Shown here one piece after another: positions 8,845 through 17,485 of a stretch of DNA of 33,431 nt. The stretch is taken from assembly GCA_020073205.1 (NCBI GenBank), contig JAIQFR010000045.1, positions 1 to 33,431 on the forward strand, read 5' to 3'. The translations under genes and the position numbers were made by a program. Origin of the DNA: Terriglobia bacterium (GTDB taxonomy: Bacteria > Acidobacteriota > Polarisedimenticolia > Polarisedimenticolales > JAIQFR01). Position 1 is the stretch's first letter. Each line of letters starts with the position of its first letter. A model generated the notes under the pieces. It had not been told where the DNA came from, made no database searches, and saw only the letters and a program-made list of their open reading frames with translations.

Positions 8845-9991
8845 GAGATCCCTGCTGGTGGTCCTCTTTCTAGCGGCGGTGTCCGCGAATCCCGCTTTGG
8901 GTCGAGTGGCCGCCGAGGTGGAGCGGAGCGAGTCGGGACCGGCGCCCGCCGAGCAAGCTGAGCTTCGCGTGGGGCTTCCCGAAGGATCGTCCGCGAAAGT
9001 CTCCGTGTTGCTGGGCGAGGGCGGGCTCGTACTGGACCTTCCCAAGGGGGCGTCCTACCCGCTGGATTTCGTCGCGGCTTCCGGGGGCCTTCTCCGGGGG
9101 GCGAAGGTCGTCTCGGCGCCCGGGGACCGCATCCACTTGGAGTTGATGCTGGCGGGCGGCCTGTGCAACGCGATCTCCTACGAACCTTCCGCGGTCGTGC
9201 TGACGCTCCGGCGCCGCGGCTCTCTCGCTCCCCAAGAGGACGATGCCACCCAGGCGTACCGCCTCGGTCCGGAGGACAAGATCCTGGTGACCATCACCGG
9301 ACGCCCGGAGCTGACGCAGCAGCTCGTCGTCACGGGGAACGGGACGGTCACCGCGCCTCTGGTGGGAGATGTCACCGCAAGCGGCCTCACGGTTCGTGAG
9401 CTGGTCGAGCGACTGACCGAGCTCCTGGCGCGGGACTACCTGGTGGATCCGCAGGTCGAGATCCAAGTGCTCGAGTACAAGAGCAAATGGGTCATGGTCA
9501 CCGGAAACGTGCGTACGCCCGGCCGCGTGGCGCTCAAGGGATCCTCGAAGCTCAAGGACGTGGTGGCCGACGCCGGTGGGTTGTCGGAGGACGCCGGCGA
9601 GGAAATCGTGATCTCGCGCGCCCCCGCCGACGGGTCCAGTCAGCCGACCACGCTCACCGTCCAACGTGAGTCCTTCGAGCGCGGTGAGGTCGATCCTCCC
9701 CTGTCCAGTGGCGACATCGTCAACGTCAAGCCCGCGCTGTACGTCTACCTCCAGGGCGAAGTCCACACGCCGGGGCGCGTCCGGGTGGAGCGGGGGATGA
9801 CCCTACTCAAGGCGATCGCGCTGGCGGGGGGGCTCACCGAGTGGGCCAACCACAAGTCCGTGCAGATTCTCCACGAGGGTAGCTCGACGCGCCCCATCGT
9901 GGTCAATATGAAGGAGGTCCAAAACCAAGTCATTGAGGATCCCCCGATGAAGGGTGGGGAGATCGTGATCGTGAAGCGCCGCTTTCTGTGA
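8816..9991 (+). CDS. Wza-like polysaccharide export protein with AMIN-like N-terminal domain
   Basis: Starting at TTG 8816 gives 391 residues and overlaps the barrel gene by 29 nt. Residues about 11-30 (SLLVVLFLAAVSANPALG) form a Sec signal peptide without a lipobox cysteine, so unlike Wza it is probably not a lipoprotein. Residues about 44-130 look like an AMIN/secretin-type beta domain (LVLDLPKGASYPLDFV...GDRIHLELML). Residues 148-225 are the Poly_export domain (YRLGPEDKILVTITGRPELT). Two SLBB domains follow, near 223-275 (WVMVTGNVRTPGRV) and 309-355 (YVYLQGEVHTPGRVRV). It should form or cap the periplasmic/outer-membrane export channel and dock with the Wzz/BY-kinase encoded next. The AMIN assignment is by eye. 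Confidence 0.85.
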   Translation: MPESSWAGSERSLLVVLFLAAVSANPALGRVAAEVERSESGPAPAEQAELRVGLPEGSSAKVSVLLGEGGLVLDLPKGASYPLDFVAASGGLLRGAKVVSAPGDRIHLELMLAGGLCNAISYEPSAVVLTLRRRGSLAPQEDDATQAYRLGPEDKILVTITGRPELTQQLVVTGNGTVTAPLVGDVTASGLTVRELVERLTELLARDYLVDPQVEIQVLEYKSKWVMVTGNVRTPGRVALKGSSKLKDVVADAGGLSEDAGEEIVISRAPADGSSQPTTLTVQRESFERGEVDPPLSSGDIVNVKPALYVYLQGEVHTPGRVRVERGMTLLKAIALAGGLTEWANHKSVQILHEGSSTRPIVVNMKEVQNQVIEDPPMKGGEIVIVKRRFL

Positions 9992-10018
9992 CCAGGCGCG
10001 CCCCAGGCCGTCCCGTGG

Positions 10019-10047
10019 TTGATGGCTCGGGACACTGAGCCTATATT
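10019..10047 (+). promoter_or_regulatory. Sigma-70-type promoter for the Wzz/BY-kinase gene
   Basis: TTGATG (10019-10024), 17-bp spacer, TATATT (10042-10047, five of six consensus positions). Transcription from about 10054 excludes the TTG at 10019 as a start codon and supports ATG 10106. Confidence 0.65.
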
Positions 10048-10105
10048 CGCGGTACCGTCGTGGCGTTTCGGGATCACCCGGGCATCCGGCGGTCGAGGAG
10101 AGTGC

Positions 10106-12250
10106 ATGGGTCCGAGCAGCAAGCCAGACGTCCCGGTAGGGATTCGAGAGGTTCATCTTCGGGACTACTGGAAGATCGTCTGGCAGGGGCGGTGGACGGT
10201 CCTGGCCGCCTTCGCGCTCGTCGTCGCGGTTGCGGCAGGGTGGTCGTTCCTGCGCACGCCGATCTACCGCGCGATCGCCGTGGTGGAGGTCCAGCCGCAG
10301 GCGAGGCGCGTCGGTCCCGGCCAGGACGTCTCGGGGCTCGGCGTATCGAGCTACGGCTGGTTCGCGGAGGAGCGCTACCAGAACACCCAGATCGAGATCA
10401 TCAAGAGCCGCGTCGTGGGCGAGCACGCCTTCGCGGCGCTGGGACTCAAGAACGATCCCGATTTCAAGGATCTCAAAGACCCGATCGGCGCGTTCATCGG
10501 CAGGATGAAGGTCGATCCTCGGCGGGAAACCGGCCTCATCGAGATCAGCATCGAGGGGCCCGATCGGGAGGAGATCGCCCGCTGGGCCAACGCCATCGCA
10601 GACGCCTACGTCGATCGGAACCTCGAGAGGGCTCGTGAGAACACCAGGAGCGCGGTGGATGCGATCAAGAAGCTGATGGAGCCCCTCAAGGCGGATCTCA
10701 GCAAGGCGGAGCAGGAGCGGTTCAAGGTCTTGGAGGATACCGCGATCTACAGCCCGGAGAATCAGAAGGAGATCGTCAAGAACAAGCTCTCGAAGCTCAG
10801 CGAGGCCTTGTCGGTGGTCGAGGTGAAGCTCGGGAATCTGCGGTCGGTCCTCTCCAAGATCCAGGAGATCCAGCAGAACGACGGCAGCCCCATCGGCCTT
10901 CCGGATCTCGCTCAGGACTCCGAGATCCAGGATCTGAACCGCCAGAAGGTCCAGCTCGAGAGGGACCTCGAGAGCGCGAAGGTCACCTACCGGCCCGGCC
11001 ATCCGGTGTATCAGGAGAAGGTATCGCAGCTCCAGAAGGTCCAAGCCCGGCTCCGCGAGCGGGTCTCCCTCCTGCTCGGCAAGTACCAGACGGAATACGA
11101 TCTCGCCGCCAGCAACGAGGTGTATCTCAAGGACGAGATCCGGAAGGCCGAGGAGGCGTCCTACCGGTTCGGGGTGGCCACTTCCAAGTACGACGTGGTC
11201 AACACCGACGCCCAAACCCGGAAACAAATCTACGACAGCATCAACAAGACCCTGAACGAGGTAGCGGTCGGCGCGGACCTACTGGCGAACAACGTCTCGG
11301 TGCTCGACCACGCGATTCCTCCGCTGAGCCCCGTGAAGCCGCAGAAACGGCTGAATCTGGCGCTCGGCGGGATGATGGGGTTGTTCCTCGGCCTGGCGCT
11401 GGTCTTCTTCCTCGATTACCTCGACAACACGTTCCGAAGCCCCGAGGACGTCGAGCGCTTCCTCCACCTGAGCACCCTGGCGGTGGTTCCCAAGTTCACG
11501 GAGGACGATGCGTTCGCCTCCAACGCGGTCAAGGAAGCGTACCAGACCCTGAGGACCGGCCTGATCTTCCTGAGCAGGAACCGCGAGCGCCGCGTCGTCC
11601 TGATCACGAGCAGCGGGCCCCGGGAGGGGAAGTCGTCGACCGTCGCGAACCTCGCGCGGGCGCTCGCGAGCGCCGGAGATCGTGTGGTGGTGGTCGACTG
11701 CGACCTCAGGCGGCCCACCCAGCACGTGCACCTCAAGCTCGAGCGGGACAACGGGCTCTCCAACTACCTCGCCGCGGCGAAGGGGATGGACGACTGGCGG
11801 CCCTACGTGAAGACGGTGGGTCCCTCGTCCCTTCACGCGATCACGTGCGGCCCGATCCCACCGAATCCGCCGGAGCTGCTGGGAAGCGAGCGGTTCGCCG
11901 CGCTCCTCCGCGATCTCCGCGAGTCCTACGACTGGATCCTCCTCGACTCGCCGCCGGCCATGTCCCTCGCCGACGCGGTGCTGCTCTCATCGATCTCCGA
12001 CCTGGTGGTCCTCGTGATCCAGCACAGCGAGGCCGACCGGGATCTCGTGAGCCGGAGCGTCGCCCAGTTCCGGAAGGTGGGCGCGAATCTCGCCGGAGTG
12101 ATCCTCAACAACGTGGATATCGATCGCGCCTACAAGAAGGACTACTACTACGCCGGGTACTACTACTACGGCTCCGATGGGCGGAAGAAGCGCGGCAAGC
12201 GGGTCGCCGCGGCGCCGACCGCTCCGGCGGGGACCGGCACGAGCGCCTAG
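10106..12250 (+). CDS. Polysaccharide co-polymerase / tyrosine autokinase (Wzz-BY-kinase)
   Basis: A 714-residue protein that controls chain length and couples polymerisation to export. GAGGAG precedes ATG 10106. A Wzz domain begins at about residue 16; transmembrane helices lie at about 31-49 and 416-438, flanking a long periplasmic coiled coil (heptad-rich about 180-380). The cytoplasmic BY-kinase domain has Walker A GPREGKSS (504-511), Walker A' [11 protein letters not shown] and Walker B ILLDSPP (about 612-617). The tail carries a tyrosine cluster ([11 protein letters not shown]; Tyr676, 680-682, 685-688), the usual autophosphorylation site, followed by a basic stretch. Kinase and transporter parts are fused, as in Wzc/ExoP. 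It directly follows the Wza-like gene but has its own promoter. Confidence 0.94.
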   Translation: MGPSSKPDVPVGIREVHLRDYWKIVWQGRWTVLAAFALVVAVAAGWSFLRTPIYRAIAVVEVQPQARRVGPGQDVSGLGVSSYGWFAEERYQNTQIEIIKSRVVGEHAFAALGLKNDPDFKDLKDPIGAFIGRMKVDPRRETGLIEISIEGPDREEIARWANAIADAYVDRNLERARENTRSAVDAIKKLMEPLKADLSKAEQERFKVLEDTAIYSPENQKEIVKNKLSKLSEALSVVEVKLGNLRSVLSKIQEIQQNDGSPIGLPDLAQDSEIQDLNRQKVQLERDLESAKVTYRPGHPVYQEKVSQLQKVQARLRERVSLLLGKYQTEYDLAASNEVYLKDEIRKAEEASYRFGVATSKYDVVNTDAQTRKQIYDSINKTLNEVAVGADLLANNVSVLDHAIPPLSPVKPQKRLNLALGGMMGLFLGLALVFFLDYLDNTFRSPEDVERFLHLSTLAVVPKFTEDDAFASNAVKEAYQTLRTGLIFLSRNRERRVVLITSSGPREGKSSTVANLARALASAGDRVVVVDCDLRRPTQHVHLKLERDNGLSNYLAAAKGMDDWRPYVKTVGPSSLHAITCGPIPPNPPELLGSERFAALLRDLRESYDWILLDSPPAMSLADAVLLSSISDLVVLVIQHSEADRDLVSRSVAQFRKVGANLAGVILNNVDIDRAYKKDYYYAGYYYYGSDGRKKRGKRVAAAPTAPAGTGTSA

Positions 12251-13188
12251 GTCGCGGCGCGGCGCCGGAAGTCCTCGATCGTCGTCTTCACGCCCTCGCG
12301 GATCCCCACCACGGGTCTCCAGCCCAGGCGGTCCTTGGCCAGCGAGATGTTCGGCTGGCGCACCTTCGGATCGTCGACGGGCAGCGGCTCGTGCACGATC
12401 GGCGCCGACGATCCCATCAGGTCGCGAACCGCCTCCGCCATCTGGAGCACCGTCCATTCCTCGGGGTTGCCGAGGTTCACCGGCTCGTGGAGGTCGGACT
12501 GGAGGAGCCGGTAGAGCCCCTCGATCAGGTCCGAGACGTAGCAGAAGGACCGCGTCTGGCGGCCGTCGCCGTACACCGTGATCGGAGCGCCTCGGAGCGC
12601 CTGCAGGATGAAGTTCGGAATGGCCCGCCCGTCCTCGAGGCGCATCCTGGGGCCGAACGTGTTGAAGATCCTGGCGATCTTCGTGTCCACGCCGTGGGTG
12701 CGGTGGTAAGCCATGGTCATGGCCTCGGCGAACCGCTTCGCCTCGTCGTAGACCCCCCGAGGGCCCACCGGATTCACGTTGCCCCAGTAGCTCTCGGGCT
12801 GCGGATGGATCAGGGGATCGCCGTACACCTCCGACGTCGAGGCGAGCAGGAACCGCGCCCCCTTGGCCTTCGCCAACCCGAGCGCCTTGTGCGTCCCGAG
12901 GGAGCCGACCTTCAGGGTCTGGATCGGCAGCTCGGCGTAGTCGCGCGGGCTCGCCGGGCTCGCGAAGTGCAGCACCGCGTAGACCGGGCCGTCGAGATAG
13001 ATGTAGTCGGTCACGTCGTGGTGGATGAAGAGGAAGTCCCGATTCCCGCCGAGATGGGCGATGTTGTCGGTCGACCCCGTGAGCAGGTTGTCCATGGCGA
13101 CCACGGCGAACCCCTCCCTCAGGAGCCGATCGCAGAGGTGCGAGCCGAGAAAGCCGGCGGCGCCGGTGACCAGGATGCGGAGCTTCAT
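12247..13188 (-). CDS. uxs: UDP-glucuronate decarboxylase (UDP-xylose synthase)
   Basis: A 313-residue short-chain dehydrogenase/epimerase-type enzyme converting UDP-glucuronate to UDP-xylose with bound NAD+. Features are the N-terminal GAAGFLGSH dinucleotide loop (Gly9, Gly12, Gly15), Ser119 in STSEVYGDP, and the Tyr147-x3-Lys151 pair in [13 protein letters not shown]. Signatures typical of UXS within the superfamily are [39 protein letters not shown] and [19 protein letters not shown] 13188 was chosen because it starts the first strand (MKLRILVTG), with GGGAGGG upstream. It is last in the minus-strand operon (46 bp after the previous gene) and shares the palindrome CTAG with the stop codon of the convergent kinase gene. 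It implies xylose in the polymer. Confidence 0.93.
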   Translation of the reverse strand: MKLRILVTGAAGFLGSHLCDRLLREGFAVVAMDNLLTGSTDNIAHLGGNRDFLFIHHDVTDYIYLDGPVYAVLHFASPASPRDYAELPIQTLKVGSLGTHKALGLAKAKGARFLLASTSEVYGDPLIHPQPESYWGNVNPVGPRGVYDEAKRFAEAMTMAYHRTHGVDTKIARIFNTFGPRMRLEDGRAIPNFILQALRGAPITVYGDGRQTRSFCYVSDLIEGLYRLLQSDLHEPVNLGNPEEWTVLQMAEAVRDLMGSSAPIVHEPLPVDDPKVRQPNISLAKDRLGWRPVVGIREGVKTTIEDFRRRAAT

Positions 13189-13234
13189 GGCGTGCGGATG
13201 CCCTCCCGCCCGGTGGTGGCCCGGGCCGCGCATT

Positions 13235-14341
13235 CTAACCGGAGCCGGGCCCGTCCCGTGAGCCCGGGAAACCGCTTTCGGGTGAATCGTCCCCGGCCCG
13301 GCGGTCCCTCAAGATCCGGTGGAGAAGGTACGCCGGAAGCCGGAAGGGGTGCTCGTAGAGGGCGGCCGCGATCGCCAGCTGGACCCCCCGCCGTCGCGTT
13401 CCGACGAAGTAGTCGAGAGGATAGGCGGAACGCAGCGGCGCGGTGAGGAGCCTCCGGCCCGAGCCCACCGGGAGCAGGCGCAGCGCCTCTGCGGGAACGA
13501 TCCCCGGAAAGAGCCTTCGAAGGTGGCGGATCGCCATGCCGGCCGCCGCGCTTCCTCCCCAGGATCGGAGCCGCGCCGCAACCTCCCGCCAGTCGAAGCC
13601 GGTCGTCCGCGCGATTCGGCCGAGATCGAGCGCCCACTTGAGCCTGCGGTCGAAATAGTGCTGGACGTGGTGGAGCAGGAGGTGGGCCGCCGCGTCGTGA
13701 TCCTCGAGACGGAGCGCCGATCGACCCGCGACGACGAGCGGAATCGCCCGGCCGAGCAGCTGAGGTGTCGGGACGCGGTACCGGCGCTTCTGGCCCAGAC
13801 CCCAGTGGATCTCGAACGAGACCGGCACGGGGCCCGGACTCCTGAGAGGCATCTCGTGGCTGCTGCGCAGCCAGTGGATCCGCTCCTCCTCGCGGGGGCC
13901 CTCAAAGCCCGCCGCCTCGAGCGCCGCGACCGCCCCGCCGAAGTCGGCCGGGAGCACGAGGAGGTCCACGTCGTCCAGCGTCCGCGCGTCGAATTCGAGT
14001 CCGAATCGGTGGATGACGTCGACCCCCTTGAGCACCACCGGCACGATCCCCGCGGAGGACAGGAGGTCGAGCGCCTGCTCCAAGCGAGCGAGGAGGAGCA
14101 GGTTGTCGACGCGGCACTTGCGTCGGAGCCTCAGGAGCCCGTCCCGGATCTTAACGCCCACGATGTCGAAACGCCCCTCGCGATCCAGAAGCGCGTGGAC
14201 CCAGGGATGGACATCGCACGTACGGCAGAGGGAGAGGAACGGCTCGGGCGAAGGCGGGCTGGCCCGCGCGTGGTGGTCCGCCTGGTCCCAGTCCTCCCGC
14301 AGGATCGCCAGGAGCAGGCGAGCCTCGAGACGGTCGCTCAT
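13235..14341 (-). CDS. Nucleotidyltransferase-fold family protein (NTP_transf_5 type)
   Basis: A 368-residue protein beginning [10 protein letters not shown]. The central segment shows the nucleotidyltransferase-like pattern of the 'uncharacterised nucleotidyltransferase' family: [13 protein letters not shown], then [16 protein letters not shown], where the acidic D-x-D probably binds metal, followed by a conserved HW pair (FEIHWGL) and a helical half rich in His ([29 protein letters not shown]). Members of this family occur in exopolysaccharide and peptide-modification clusters; substrates are not established. The start is fixed by an ATGA overlap with the upstream glycosyltransferase gene. 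It sits between a glycosyltransferase and UDP-xylose synthase, which suggests glycan modification (inference). Confidence 0.8.
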   Translation of the reverse strand: MSDRLEARLLLAILREDWDQADHHARASPPSPEPFLSLCRTCDVHPWVHALLDREGRFDIVGVKIRDGLLRLRRKCRVDNLLLLARLEQALDLLSSAGIVPVVLKGVDVIHRFGLEFDARTLDDVDLLVLPADFGGAVAALEAAGFEGPREEERIHWLRSSHEMPLRSPGPVPVSFEIHWGLGQKRRYRVPTPQLLGRAIPLVVAGRSALRLEDHDAAAHLLLHHVQHYFDRRLKWALDLGRIARTTGFDWREVAARLRSWGGSAAAGMAIRHLRRLFPGIVPAEALRLLPVGSGRRLLTAPLRSAYPLDYFVGTRRRGVQLAIAAALYEHPFRLPAYLLHRILRDRRAGDDSPESGFPGSRDGPGSG

Positions 14342-15351
14342 GAGGCGGCCGGCCCGCCGCCGCGGAGGATCGCCGCCTCGATCGCGCCCCTTAGGAAACC
14401 GAGGCCGTAGCCGATGTGCAGCGCCGGCAGGATCGCCAGGAGACGGACCGCCTCCGTCCCGAGCTTGACCGACTTCACGGCGGCGAAACCGGCGACGATC
14501 GCGCCATAGACCGCGAGGAACCCGGCGCCGGCGGCGGCGGCGAGCCGCGGCGCGCCGAGCGGCCGCGCGGCGATCGCCGCGACCGACGCCGCGAGGGCCA
14601 ACACGAACGCGCTGGGAAGCACGTACTTGAGCTTGAAGATCGCCGGGTGCTTGCGCAGGATCCGCGCCTTCACGCGTCCCACCATGACGATCTGCCTGCA
14701 CAGGGACGCGAGGTCGGGGCGCGGATAGTAGTAGAACCGGATCGAAGGGTCGAGGAGCAGGCGGTATCCCGCCTCGCGGATGCGCGTGTTCATGTCCAGG
14801 TCCTCGACCACGGCCAGCGACTCGTCGAACGGCCCGACCTTCTCGAAGACCTCTCGGCGGAACGAGCCGGTTTGGAGCGACTCGACGTAGGCGCGGGTTC
14901 TGAGCGTGCGGTACGGAACCGAGCCGACCCCGATCCTCGAGTACAGCGCCTCGACGAGGGCGCGCCTGAACGGCGTGTCCGCCTCCATCCGGACCGGTCC
15001 GCCCACCACGGACTCTCCGCTCTCCTCCATCACCCTCGCGATCGTCCGGAGGTAATCGGGTGCCACGTACGAGTGCGCGTCCACCCGGGTGATCACCTCG
15101 CCGCAGGTGGCGGCCAGAAGGACGTTGAGCGCGGCGGGAGCGGTGCGGCGAGGGTTCTCGAGGACGCGGATCCTCCCCTCCCGGTCGACGCTGCGGAGGA
15201 TCTCGAGCGTTCGGTCCGAGGAGCCGCCGTCGGCCATGAGGATCTCCGACCGGTCCTCCGGATAATCCTGATCGAGCAGCGACCGCGCGAGTCGCTCGAT
15301 GTAGGGCTCCTCGTCGAGGAGCGGGACCACGACGGAGATGAAGGGCTCCAC
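14338..15351 (-). CDS. Glycosyltransferase family 2, ExoA-like, membrane-attached
   Basis: A 337-residue inverting GT-A enzyme. The N-terminal ISVVVPLLDEEPYIERL strand, MADGGSSDRT nucleotide loop, TRVDAHSYV metal-binding motif (DAH in place of DxD, as in ExoA-type enzymes), and VEDLDMNTRIREAGY catalytic-base segment are all present. Two or more hydrophobic helices at about residues 245-325 anchor it in the membrane. It would add a sugar to the lipid-linked repeat unit at the cytoplasmic face. The start is GTG 15351 (GTG GAG CCC TTC), about 12 nt downstream of the transcription start predicted from the promoter at 15370-15398, with no obvious ribosome binding site. It is first in a three-gene operon, overlapping the next gene by 4 nt. 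Confidence 0.9.
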   Translation of the reverse strand: MEPFISVVVPLLDEEPYIERLARSLLDQDYPEDRSEILMADGGSSDRTLEILRSVDREGRIRVLENPRRTAPAALNVLLAATCGEVITRVDAHSYVAPDYLRTIARVMEESGESVVGGPVRMEADTPFRRALVEALYSRIGVGSVPYRTLRTRAYVESLQTGSFRREVFEKVGPFDESLAVVEDLDMNTRIREAGYRLLLDPSIRFYYYPRPDLASLCRQIVMVGRVKARILRKHPAIFKLKYVLPSAFVLALAASVAAIAARPLGAPRLAAAAGAGFLAVYGAIVAGFAAVKSVKLGTEAVRLLAILPALHIGYGLGFLRGAIEAAILRGGGPAAS

Positions 15352-15369
15352 GGCCGCACCGGACGGGAG

Positions 15370-15398
15370 AGGATATCGGCGGCCTGTCGGACCGTCAA
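15370..15398 (-). promoter_or_regulatory. Sigma-70-type promoter for the minus-strand glycosyltransferase operon
   Basis: On the minus strand, TTGACG (15398-15393), 17-bp spacer, TATCCT (15375-15370). It drives GT2, the nucleotidyltransferase-like protein and UDP-xylose synthase. The leader would be only about 12 nt. Confidence 0.65.
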
Positions 15399-15411
15399 CG
15401 TCCGCGCGGCG

Positions 15412-15440
15412 TTGACCGCCCCGGACCGGGCCGCTAGACT
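15412..15440 (+). promoter_or_regulatory. Sigma-70-type promoter for the acyltransferase-lpxB operon
   Basis: TTGACC (15412-15417), 17-bp spacer, TAGACT (15435-15440), followed by GAGGGAGG before the start codon. The -35 box lies 13 bp from that of the divergent promoter at 15370-15398, so the two could be co-regulated or exclude each other. Confidence 0.7.
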
Positions 15441-15464
15441 CCGCGAGGGAGGCGGAGCGGCGCG

Positions 15465-16160
15465 TTGAACTCCATGGCAGAGCGGGTGTCCCTCGCGGTC
15501 GTCCCGTGGATCGGCTACGCGTACATCCGCCTGCTCCACGCGACGATGCGCCTCGAGTTCCGCGGCCTCGAGTTCCTCGACGAGGCCCGGGAGGCCCCCG
15601 GCCAGTTCATCCTGGCCTTCTGGCACTCCCGGTTCGTGATGATGCCCTACGCGTACCCGGGGGAAAGGATCACGGTGCTCTCGAGCCGGCACCGCGATTC
15701 CGAGTTTCTCGCGAGGATCCTCCTGCGATTCGGCCTCGATCTGTCGAAGGGCTCGAGCACGCGCGGCGGCGCCGCCGGGCTCATGGAGATCCTCCGCAAG
15801 GTCAAGCGCGGTTACGACGTGGGCATGACGCCCGACGGACCGAAGGGGCCGCGTCGGCGGGTGAAGGCGGGGGTGATCGCGGTGGCGAGGCTGTCGGGAT
15901 TGCCCATCGTCCCGGTCACGTTTTCCGCCGCGCGGGCGGGACGCTTGAAATCCTGGGACCGAACGCTCTTGCCCCGGCCGTTCTCCCGCGGCGTGTTCCT
16001 CTACGGGCCGCCGATCCGCGTGTCCCGCGAGGCCGGCGACGACGAGGCGGAGCAGAAGCGCCTCCGTCTCGAGTCGGAGCTCGACCGGCTGACGGACGCT
16101 CTCGACGTCGAATTCGAGATCGGCGTCGAGGAGCCGCGGCCTCCCCCGACGGCGCCATGA
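15465..16160 (+). CDS. DUF374-type lysophospholipid/lipid A acyltransferase
   Basis: A 231-residue membrane-associated acyltransferase. The DUF374 pattern is clear: FWHSRFVMMPY (the WH motif contains the catalytic histidine), SRHRDSEFLARIL, then GSSTRGGAAGLMEILRKVKRGYDVGMTPDGPKGPRR and GLPIVPVTFSA. Family members acylate lipid A precursors or lysophospholipids in the inner leaflet. The start is either TTG 15465 or ATG 15474; GGAG at 15454-15457 is 7 nt before the TTG and too far from the ATG, so TTG is preferred with modest confidence. It overlaps lpxB by 4 nt (ATGA), linking it to lipid A synthesis. Confidence 0.87.
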   Translation: MNSMAERVSLAVVPWIGYAYIRLLHATMRLEFRGLEFLDEAREAPGQFILAFWHSRFVMMPYAYPGERITVLSSRHRDSEFLARILLRFGLDLSKGSSTRGGAAGLMEILRKVKRGYDVGMTPDGPKGPRRRVKAGVIAVARLSGLPIVPVTFSAARAGRLKSWDRTLLPRPFSRGVFLYGPPIRVSREAGDDEAEQKRLRLESELDRLTDALDVEFEIGVEEPRPPPTAP

Positions 16161-17362
16161 CGCGGCCCCTCAGGATCATGATCTCCGCCGGCGAGGCGTC
16201 GGGAGATCGTCTGGGCGCGGGGCTCGCCCGCGCCTTGCGGCGCCTCGCTCCCGGAGTCGAGCTCCTCGGGATGGGCGGCGATGAGATGGCCTCGTCCGGG
16301 GTCCGGATCGTTCAGCACCTCTCCGAGGTTTCGGTGGTCGGCATCGTGGAGGTGCTGAAGCACCTCCCCGCCCTTCGCAGGGCGATGGCCCGCCTCACGG
16401 AAGCGATCGAGCGGGAGCGGCCGGACCTGGTCGTTCCGGTGGACTTTCCCGACTTCAACCTCCGCCTCGCGGGGCGCGCCTCCCGCGCGGGGCTCCCGGT
16501 CGTGTACTTCGTGAGCCCGTCGGTCTGGGCCTGGCGACGGGGGCGGCTGCGGGCGATCCGGGCGAGGATCCGGAGGATGCTCGTGCTCTTCCCGTTCGAG
16601 GCCCGGTTCTACGAAGATGCGGGGGTCCCGGTGACGTTCGTCGGCCACCCGGCGGTGGAGGCGGCGGCGGCGGCGAAGGGGAGCCGGGAGGAGATCCTGG
16701 TGCGAGCGGGGCTCGACCCCGGCGCGCGGATCCTGGCCCTCCTTCCGGGCAGCCGCCCGGGCGAGGTCGATCGGCTGTTCCCCGTCATGCTCGAGGCGGC
16801 GGCGTTGCTCCTGAGGGACCGGAGGGACCTGAGGGTCGTGGTCCCGCGTGCCGCCACCGTCCCGCGCGAATCGCTCGAGGCCTTCGCGCGCGTCGCGGGG
16901 CTCGACGGCGTTCGAATCCACGACGGCGACTACCCGGCGATCCTTTCCGCTTGCGCCGCCGGGGCGGTGGCGTCGGGGACCGCGACGCTCGAGGCCGCGC
17001 TCGCGGGCCTTCCGATGGTGGTCGTGTACCGCCTGAACCCCGCCACGTACCTCCTGGCGCGCCTCCTGGTCCGCGTGCCGCACATCGCCCTCCCGAACCT
17101 CGTTCTGGGCCGGGGAGTCGTACCGGAACTGATTCAGGGACGCTGCACGGCTGAGGCGATCGCGGAGGCGTTGCGGCGATACCTCGAGGACCCCGCGTTC
17201 TCCGCTCGCGCCCGCTCGGCCCTCCGCGATGTTCGGGACCGGCTTGGGCTGCCGGGAGTGTTCGACCGCGCCGCCGCAGCGGCCCTCGCCGAGGTCCGGG
17301 CGGATCGAAGCGGCGCGACCGATCGGGCCAAACCCGCCCGCCGTTTCGGAAGTGAGAGCTGA
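16157..17362 (+). CDS. lpxB: Lipid-A-disaccharide synthase
   Basis: A 401-residue GT19 enzyme that joins UDP-2,3-diacylglucosamine and 2,3-diacylglucosamine-1-phosphate into the lipid A disaccharide at the inner membrane. Family signatures occur in order: SAGEASGD (residues 10-17), LLGMGGDEM, PVDFPDFNLRLA, YFVSPSVWAWRRGR, FVGHPAVE, LLPGSRPGEVDRLFP, ASGTATLEAALAGLPMVVVYR, and PNLVLGRGVVPELIQ. Length and ATG start (overlapping the upstream TGA) fit. About 25 residues at the C-terminus, rich in Arg/Ala, are low-complexity. Its presence shows a lipid A-based outer membrane. The other lpx genes are not in the window. Confidence 0.97.
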   Translation: MTRPLRIMISAGEASGDRLGAGLARALRRLAPGVELLGMGGDEMASSGVRIVQHLSEVSVVGIVEVLKHLPALRRAMARLTEAIERERPDLVVPVDFPDFNLRLAGRASRAGLPVVYFVSPSVWAWRRGRLRAIRARIRRMLVLFPFEARFYEDAGVPVTFVGHPAVEAAAAAKGSREEILVRAGLDPGARILALLPGSRPGEVDRLFPVMLEAAALLLRDRRDLRVVVPRAATVPRESLEAFARVAGLDGVRIHDGDYPAILSACAAGAVASGTATLEAALAGLPMVVVYRLNPATYLLARLLVRVPHIALPNLVLGRGVVPELIQGRCTAEAIAEALRRYLEDPAFSARARSALRDVRDRLGLPGVFDRAAAAALAEVRADRSGATDRAKPARRFGSES

Positions 17363-17401
17363 TCGGCCCTGACGCTCGCCCGCAGGCCGGCGGCATCGCC
17401 C

Positions 17402-17430
17402 TTGTCTTGGAAGGAGCTCTTTGCTAGCCT
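17402..17430 (+). promoter_or_regulatory. Sigma-70-type promoter for the FkbM methyltransferase gene
   Basis: TTGTCT (17402-17407), 17-bp spacer, TAGCCT (17425-17430) in the gap after lpxB. Transcription from about 17437 rules out the TTG at 17402 as a start codon and leaves ATG 17486. Confidence 0.55.
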
Positions 17431-17485
17431 CCTGCCGGCCCGGCTCCGATCCGCGGGTCTGGAACGGGAGGACAAGGGCCCCGTC

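Noticed and set aside
10019-10105. N-terminal extension of the Wzz/BY-kinase from TTG 10019
   Set aside because: This TTG is the -35 box of a good promoter, so it would not be transcribed; GAGGAG and ATG 10106 fit better.
16910-16919. GTTCGAATCC, identical to a tRNA T-loop consensus
   Set aside because: It lies inside the well-supported lpxB coding region and no acceptor, D or anticodon stems can be built around it.
17402-17485. N-terminal extension of the FkbM protein from TTG 17402
   Set aside because: The TTG is part of the predicted -35 box (TTGTCT), and a ribosome site precedes ATG 17486.
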